Positions 11,846-15,891 of a stretch of DNA of 15,891 nucleotides are shown here, piece by piece. The stretch is from an uncultured Eubacterium sp. Its GTDB lineage: Bacteria > Bacillota > Clostridia > Lachnospirales > Lachnospiraceae. The notes under the pieces are model-generated. The model made no database searches. It saw only the letters and a list, made by a program, of their open reading frames with translations, and was not told where the DNA came from. The DNA lies in contig CAKRDZ010000048.1 of the NCBI GenBank assembly GCA_934316845.1, positions 1-15,891 on the forward strand, written 5' to 3'. Position 1 is the first letter of the stretch; each line of letters begins with the position of its first letter. The translations under genes and the position numbers were made by a program.

Positions 11846-13186
11846 ATGGAAGAACAGGTAATCAAGAAAATTCTTCCCCACAGTGCAGAAGCGGAGCAGT
11901 CTGTGATCGGAGCGATGATCATGGACCAGGAGGCAATTTTGACAGCGTCTGAGATTTTACTGCCGGATGATTTTTATAATCCGCAGTTTCGTACCCTTTA
12001 TGAGGCGATGCTGGCATTGTATCAGGAAGGAAAGCCGGTAGATCTGGTGACACTTCAAAATCGTCTGCAGGAGATGAATGTGCCGGCAGAGCTTTGCAGT
12101 GTGGAATTTATCAGTAATATTATTGCTGCGGTTCCGACTTCGGCAAATGTAAAATATTACTCGGAGATTGTACGGCAAAAAGCAGTGCTGCGCCGATTGA
12201 TCCGGGTGACAGAAGGTATCGCCAATGAGTGTTATCAGGACAATGAAAAATTGGAAAATATCCTCGAACAGACAGAAAAACAGGTGTTTGATGTTGTACA
12301 GAACCGGGCAGGCAGTGATTTTGTGCCGATCCGCCAGGTAGCGCTGGAGACGCTTGACAGCATCCAGAGTGCGGCAAAAAATGCGGGGGCGGTTACCGGA
12401 GTATCGACCGGATTTTATGATCTGGATGCCCGGACTGCCGGATTGCAGAAATCGGATCTCATATTGATCGCAGCCCGTCCGTCCATGGGAAAGACGGCAT
12501 TTGTATTGAATATTGCGGAAAATGTGGCGGTCAAAAACAACATAACAACGGTTATATTCAGTCTGGAAATGTCACGTGTGCAGCTGGCAAAACGTCTGAT
12601 CTCCATGAATTCCCATGTCGATTCCCAGAAGATCCGTACCGGTCAGCTGGAAGACCAGGAATGGCGCGATCTGACAGAAAGTACGGTGATCCTTGGAGAA
12701 TCTGCCCTTGTGATTGATGATACGCCGGGAATCAGTATTGCAGAACTCCGTTCCAAATGCCGTAAATTAAAGATAGAGAAAAATCTGGGGCTTATCATCA
12801 TCGACTACTTACAGTTGATGTCAGGTTCCGGCGGTAACAAAAATGAATCGAGACAGCAGGAAATTTCTGACATTTCCCGTTCACTGAAAGCTCTGGCGCG
12901 TGAAGTGGACTGTCCGGTCATAGCCCTGTCACAGCTCAGCCGTGCGGTGGAAAAACGAGACGACAAACGGCCGATGCTATCGGATCTTCGTGAATCCGGA
13001 GCGATCGAGCAGGATGCCGACGTCGTAATGTTTATTTACCGCGATGAATATTATAACAAGGATTCTGACAGCAAAGGAATTACGGAAATCATCATCGGAA
13101 AACAGAGAAATGGTCCGACGTGTACCGTGCAGCTCAAGTGGCTGGCTGAATTGACGAAATTTGCCAATTTGGATTTTAAATCCTAG
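11846..13186 (+). CDS. dnaB: Replicative DNA helicase DnaB
   Basis: The 446-aa protein has an N-terminal DnaB domain (HSAEAEQSVIGAMIMDQEA, about 12-110), a linker, then a RecA-like motor. Motifs are Walker A ARPSMGKT (Lys216), IDDTPGISIAELRSK, Walker B LIIIDYLQLMSG (Asp320), ALSQLSRAVEKR, DLRESGAIEQDADVVMFIYR and GKQRNGP with the arginine finger. The hexamer unwinds DNA at the replication fork on the lagging strand. Named dnaC in Bacillus. The start is ATG 11846, six bases after the rplI stop; the ribosome site AAAGGAG is inside rplI with a rather long 12-base spacing. It ends the gdpP operon. Confidence 0.97.
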   Translation: MEEQVIKKILPHSAEAEQSVIGAMIMDQEAILTASEILLPDDFYNPQFRTLYEAMLALYQEGKPVDLVTLQNRLQEMNVPAELCSVEFISNIIAAVPTSANVKYYSEIVRQKAVLRRLIRVTEGIANECYQDNEKLENILEQTEKQVFDVVQNRAGSDFVPIRQVALETLDSIQSAAKNAGAVTGVSTGFYDLDARTAGLQKSDLILIAARPSMGKTAFVLNIAENVAVKNNITTVIFSLEMSRVQLAKRLISMNSHVDSQKIRTGQLEDQEWRDLTESTVILGESALVIDDTPGISIAELRSKCRKLKIEKNLGLIIIDYLQLMSGSGGNKNESRQQEISDISRSLKALAREVDCPVIALSQLSRAVEKRDDKRPMLSDLRESGAIEQDADVVMFIYRDEYYNKDSDSKGITEIIIGKQRNGPTCTVQLKWLAELTKFANLDFKS

Positions 13187-13194
13187 AAAAAAAG

Positions 13195-13237
13195 AAAAAC
13201 CTGTCGAAGACAGGAGCGTTTTGTCAAACGGTTTTTT
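13195..13237 (+). terminator. Terminator after dnaB
   Basis: CCTGTC-GAA-GACAGG (13200-13214) is a perfect 6-bp hairpin. It is enclosed by AAAAACC (13195-13201) and GGTTTTTT (13230-13237), which can pair as an outer stem and supply the T run. The structure is less compact than a typical terminator, so readthrough into the next gene is possible. Confidence 0.6.
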
Positions 13238-13249
13238 ATAAGATAGAAT
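13221..13249 (+). promoter_or_regulatory. Upstream promoter P1 of the MerR-type gene
   Basis: TTGTCA (13221-13226), 17 bases, TAGAAT (13244-13249). Transcripts from here would start near 13256 and contain the whole palindrome at 13262-13322. It overlaps the dnaB terminator. Confidence 0.5.
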
Positions 13250-13257
13250 GAAGAGAC

Positions 13258-13322
13258 TTGAAGTCCTTTCTCTTAATGTTATACTTGAATTGAGGGACAA
13301 GTATTCATTAAAGGAAAGGACT
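13258..13322 (+). promoter_or_regulatory. Promoter P2 inside a 61-bp palindrome overlapping the ribosome site
   Basis: P2 is TTGAAG (13258-13263), 16 bases, TATACT (13280-13285) with TGT in front. AGTCCTTTC (13262-13270) is the perfect inverse of GAAAGGACT (13314-13322), and the arms extend to 16 bases with two mismatches. A second pair, ACTTG (13283-13287) and CAAGT (13298-13302), lies near the same centre. The right arm contains AAAGGA, the only ribosome site for the next gene. As DNA this could be an operator; as RNA from P1 it would hide the ribosome site. Confidence 0.6.
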
Positions 13323-13333
13323 GATTTAATTTT

Positions 13334-13891
13334 ATGAAGGAACCGGTACAATTATGTTATACGATTTCAGAAGCGGCTAAAGTAATGGAAGTGGAGCCGC
13401 ACGTACTGCGCTATTGGGAAGAAGAATTGGGACTTGATATCTCGCGAAATTCAATGGGACACCGGATTTACACAGACGATGACTTAAAGACATTCCGCTC
13501 GATCAAGCAGCTCAAAGCAAATCATGTGGCGCTCAAAGAAATTCGTCAGCAGATTGTTACATCAGGAGAAAAAACGCCGCTGAAAAAAGATTGTGAAAAA
13601 GATTTTTGTGGCGATAAAATGACACAATTTAAGACTATACTCTCTAATATCATAAAGGAGGCCATAAATGAGAATACCGACGAACTGAGTACACAGATCA
13701 GCTCACAGGTTTCGGATGATGTGCGCAAAGAGATTGATTATCTCGCCCGCATGCAGGAAGAAGAGCAGGAAGCGCGGTTCAAAAAATTGGATGAAACCAT
13801 TCGGACATTGCAAAAAGCAAGGCAGGAAGCAGCCATCGCTACGATGGAAGAAAAAAATTCGAAAAAGAAAAAGCATTTTTTCAAACGCTGA
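13334..13891 (+). CDS. MerR-type HTH protein with coiled coil (RacA-like)
   Basis: The 185-aa protein has an N-terminal MerR helix-turn-helix (about 8-75): YTISEAAKVMEVEPHVLRYW, then GHRIYTDDDLKTFRSIKQLK. A long charged coiled coil follows (about 95-172), and a very basic tail ends KKKKHFFKR. No effector-binding domain is present. This layout resembles RacA-like or DUF3967-type proteins, some of which bind chromosomal DNA and membranes rather than acting as promoter switches. The basic end could bind DNA or membrane lipid. Start ATG 13334 is the only sensible one, but AAAGGA is 13 bases away, unusually far, and lies in a palindrome arm. It follows dnaB as a separate unit, so a link to chromosome handling is plausible but unproven. 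Confidence 0.82.
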   Translation: MKEPVQLCYTISEAAKVMEVEPHVLRYWEEELGLDISRNSMGHRIYTDDDLKTFRSIKQLKANHVALKEIRQQIVTSGEKTPLKKDCEKDFCGDKMTQFKTILSNIIKEAINENTDELSTQISSQVSDDVRKEIDYLARMQEEEQEARFKKLDETIRTLQKARQEAAIATMEEKNSKKKKHFFKR

Positions 13892-13942
13892 ATAAAGTTT
13901 GCGAAAAAAATTTGTAAAATAAGAATTTTTTGTGATAAGTGC

Positions 13943-13971
13943 TTGCATTCTTATTGTTTAAATGTTATAAT
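13943..13971 (+). promoter_or_regulatory. Strong promoter of the secreted Big2 protein gene
   Basis: TTGCAT (13943-13948), 17 bases, TGT and a perfect TATAAT (13966-13971). The stretch 13904-13931 upstream is A/T tracts, including AAAAAATT (13905-13912) inverted as AATTTTTT (13924-13931), which may act as an UP element or as a weak terminator of the preceding gene. The leader is about 64 bases. Confidence 0.88.
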
Positions 13972-14041
13972 GTTTTCACAATATTGCCGTGCGTATTTGT
14001 CGGTTTTCACAAATATGGACGCTAAAATTAAAGGAGGAAGA

Positions 14042-14977
14042 ATGTTTATGTTCTCAAAAGTATCAAAGAAAATTGTAGCAGCAACATTGGCAGTAGCAGT
14101 TACTGTATCATGCGCTAGCATTGCTGATACAAAAGATGCATCTGCAGCAGCAAAATTAAGTAAAAAATCACTTAGTCTGACTGTTGGTGGAAAAGATGTT
14201 AAATTGACAGCAAGCGCAAAAGCAAAATGGTCTACAAGCAACAAGCAGGTTGCAACTGTTAAAGGCAAAGGTAAAACCGGTACAGTTACAGCAGTAGGTA
14301 AAGGTTCTTGTACAATCACTGCTAAAGTAGGAAAAGAAAAACTTTCCTGCAAAGTAAAAGTAGCTGCAGCAAAAGCAGGTACAGTTATTTACGATTTGGC
14401 AAAAGAGACAGGATCTAACTCTGAAACCGGTGAGTCTTGGGCAGCACCTGTAAAATGTCCTTACAGCACATTCAAGTACAGCAGTTTCGCTATGTGGCTC
14501 TGCCGTGCAACATTCTATGATCCGGCAAATGGTGGTAAAGACTACAGAGGTAAGAAGCTTAACTGTTCTGTAACAGTTAAGAACTCTGGTAAAAACGACC
14601 TTGCTGAACTTGGATTCTGCTTCAACTACACAAAAGGTGGCGGCGACGGATCTTATCCATTCGCATTCCATGTAATCGACTCTAAGTTGAGAGGAAAGCT
14701 TGCTAAGAAAGCTGGTAAGAAATGGTCTCTTGCGAAGGTTAAGAAAGATGACCAGCACAAACATGCAACAGTAAAAGAAGGAAAGATCGCAAAAGGTAAG
14801 ACATATACTTACAACTTCTCCTTCACAATCCCAGCAGATGCTATGAACGGTGACAAAGATGAAGAGACAGGTTTGAACTACCCAATCATGTTCTTCATTC
14901 CTAACTTGAAAGACAACTCACCATATCAGGTAGGTGACCAGATCACAGTATTGAAAGCTAAATTTACAGTAGGTTGA
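14042..14977 (+). CDS. Secreted Big2-domain protein with unknown C-terminal domain
   Basis: The 311-aa protein has a signal peptide (about 1-37, with IVAATLAVAVTVSCASIADT) and a Big2 Ig-like domain (about 38-110: KKSLSLTVGGKDVKL, KWSTSNKQVATVKG, CTITAKVG). A C-terminal beta-rich domain of about 190 residues follows that I do not recognise. It contains WLCRATFYDPANGG, ELGFCFNYTKGGGDGSYPF and TYNFSFTIPADAMNG and may be a carbohydrate-binding module. Codons are highly biased and the promoter and AAAGGAGG site are strong, so it is probably abundant at the cell surface. Start 14042 (GGAGG four bases away) or 14048 (ten bases) are both possible; upstream codons to 13943 are leader. Its Big2 domain resembles that of the CotH-like protein at 5273. 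Confidence 0.85.
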   Translation: MFMFSKVSKKIVAATLAVAVTVSCASIADTKDASAAAKLSKKSLSLTVGGKDVKLTASAKAKWSTSNKQVATVKGKGKTGTVTAVGKGSCTITAKVGKEKLSCKVKVAAAKAGTVIYDLAKETGSNSETGESWAAPVKCPYSTFKYSSFAMWLCRATFYDPANGGKDYRGKKLNCSVTVKNSGKNDLAELGFCFNYTKGGGDGSYPFAFHVIDSKLRGKLAKKAGKKWSLAKVKKDDQHKHATVKEGKIAKGKTYTYNFSFTIPADAMNGDKDEETGLNYPIMFFIPNLKDNSPYQVGDQITVLKAKFTVG

Positions 14978-15013
14978 TTTCGCTCATACAAGATCTAATT
15001 TAAGAACATAATC

Positions 15014-15053
15014 AAGAGGCTGTACTTCAGTGAATGGAGTACAGCCTCTTTTT
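15014..15053 (+). terminator. Intrinsic terminator after the Big2 protein gene
   Basis: AAGAGGCTGTACT (15014-15026) and AGTACAGCCTCTT (15038-15050) form a perfect 13-bp stem with an 11-base loop, ending in TTTTT (15049-15053). The minus-strand side has no U run, so it serves the plus-strand gene. Confidence 0.95.
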
Positions 15054-15093
15054 CATAATATATGTTGTGTTTTAAGTAGGAGAATGTTATCTT

Positions 15094-15891
15094 CTATTTA
15101 TCCGGGATCCAGATCTCGCCGGAGCAAGCCGGAAGTGTGATGTTCAACATACCGTTTTCCGATGCTGCGGTTTTGCCCGACAAGGCACCGGTGTAAGAAG
15201 CGGCAGAGGCTCCACGAACGGAAAGAGATGCTTCGTTTTCGTCGTTATTTACTGTTACGATCACGGAAGCATCGTCAGTGGTGCGGCTGAATGTGTACTG
15301 GCGGTTTGTCAGCAGCAGTTCCTGATAACTTCCGTAAGAAAGTGCTTTGGTTTCCTGACGCACTTTGCCGAGTTTTGAGATGAGTGCAGTGCGTTCCTGT
15401 GCGTCTGCGGCACCGTCAAAATCAGAAAGCGTGAGATGTGGACGGAGAGAATCATCCGAACCATTTTCTTTTTTTCCTTCAATTCCAAATTCAGAACCGT
15501 AGTACAAAGAGGGGATTCCCGGTAACGTATATAACAGGATATGAACCGGGGTAAAATGATCTTTGTTATTTAATTTTGTATAGATACGTTCCACGTCATG
15601 GTTGTCTACAAAGTTGTATAATTTTAACCCATCGGCGTTGTTCGACAGCATCTGGTGAAGATAATTGACAGTATGCGCGATCTCAAAATAATTATGGTCG
15701 TTGTGACCGGAGAACAAGGCTTTGTGCAGCTGGTAGTTGGTGACCGAATGCAGCATATCTCCGCCGACCCAGCGGCCGTAATCTCCGTGGATGACTTCGC
15801 CCATAAGCCAGAAGTCCGGTTTTACCTCATTGGCAGTCTGGCGGAGTGCCTTCATAAAATTAAAGTCCAGTACGTCGGCAGCGTCCAGTCG
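15094..15891 (-). CDS. GH13 alpha-amylase family enzyme, partial (C-terminal 265 aa)
   Basis: The gene enters from the right edge and lacks its 5' part. The frame is open to base 15891, where it begins RLDAADVLDFNF, so the catalytic nucleophile Asp (15883-15885) is in the window. LMGEVIHGD carries the general acid Glu (15795-15797) and FVDNHDVER the transition-state Asp (15595-15597). IPSLYYGSEFGIEG follows, then a C-terminal beta-sandwich ending SGEIWIPDK. All three catalytic residues of clan GH-H are thus present. The enzyme acts on alpha-glucans such as starch, maltodextrin or pullulan; substrate cannot be set from this part. No signal peptide can be judged. It converges on the Big2 protein gene; their terminators are separate. 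Confidence 0.93.
   Translation of the reverse strand, partial: RLDAADVLDFNFMKALRQTANEVKPDFWLMGEVIHGDYGRWVGGDMLHSVTNYQLHKALFSGHNDHNYFEIAHTVNYLHQMLSNNADGLKLYNFVDNHDVERIYTKLNNKDHFTPVHILLYTLPGIPSLYYGSEFGIEGKKENGSDDSLRPHLTLSDFDGAADAQERTALISKLGKVRQETKALSYGSYQELLLTNRQYTFSRTTDDASVIVTVNNDENEASLSVRGASAASYTGALSGKTAASENGMLNITLPACSGEIWIPDK

Overview
The window looks like chromosome of an anaerobic low-GC Firmicute, most likely a Lachnospiraceae-type Clostridium. Supporting signs are a PerR plus reverse-rubrerythrin oxidative-stress operon, an [FeFe]-hydrogenase maturase (HydE), secreted Big2-domain proteins, strong AGGAGG ribosome binding sites, many extended -10 promoters, and the Firmicutes block rpsF-ssb-rpsR / gdpP-rplI-dnaB. 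The family assignment is inference from gene content; no 16S gene is present.

Left part (1-2700), accessory and defence-like. The window opens inside a CRISPR array (9 full 36-bp repeats, 9 spacers of 29-31 bp) with type II-A character. Its degenerate last repeat is on the right, so leader and cas genes should lie off the left edge. Next is a duplicated, decaying two-gene module of small unknown proteins. Each copy has one intact and one broken gene. It is followed by an imperfect palindrome and a fossil CRISPR unit (decayed repeat, 29-nt spacer, 18-nt half repeat) about 1.0 kb beyond the array end. Then come a NADAR-family (YbiA-like) gene, a strong terminator and a 186-bp multi-armed palindromic element with 15-bp terminal inverted repeats, resembling a MITE.

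Middle (2700-8000). perR has a consensus promoter and a Fur-type operator and is followed by reverse rubrerythrin. A small XRE regulator is tightly coupled to hydE. A large secreted CotH-kinase protein with a Big2 domain faces it on the minus strand. A short plus-strand operon encodes a 61-aa membrane protein and a DUF951 protein.

Right (8000-15891), housekeeping core. rpsF-ssb-rpsR, then gdpP-rplI-dnaB, supply ribosomal proteins, single-strand DNA binding, c-di-AMP breakdown and the replicative helicase. A MerR-type coiled-coil protein follows, with an unusual 61-bp palindrome over its promoter and Shine-Dalgarno. Next is a strongly expressed-looking secreted Big2 protein, and last the C-terminal part of a GH13 amylase running off the right edge.

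The most unusual items are the CRISPR fossil, the duplicated spacer, the spacer matching a tRNA T-arm, the decaying small-gene module beside NADAR, the MITE-like element, and the palindrome upstream of the MerR-type gene.
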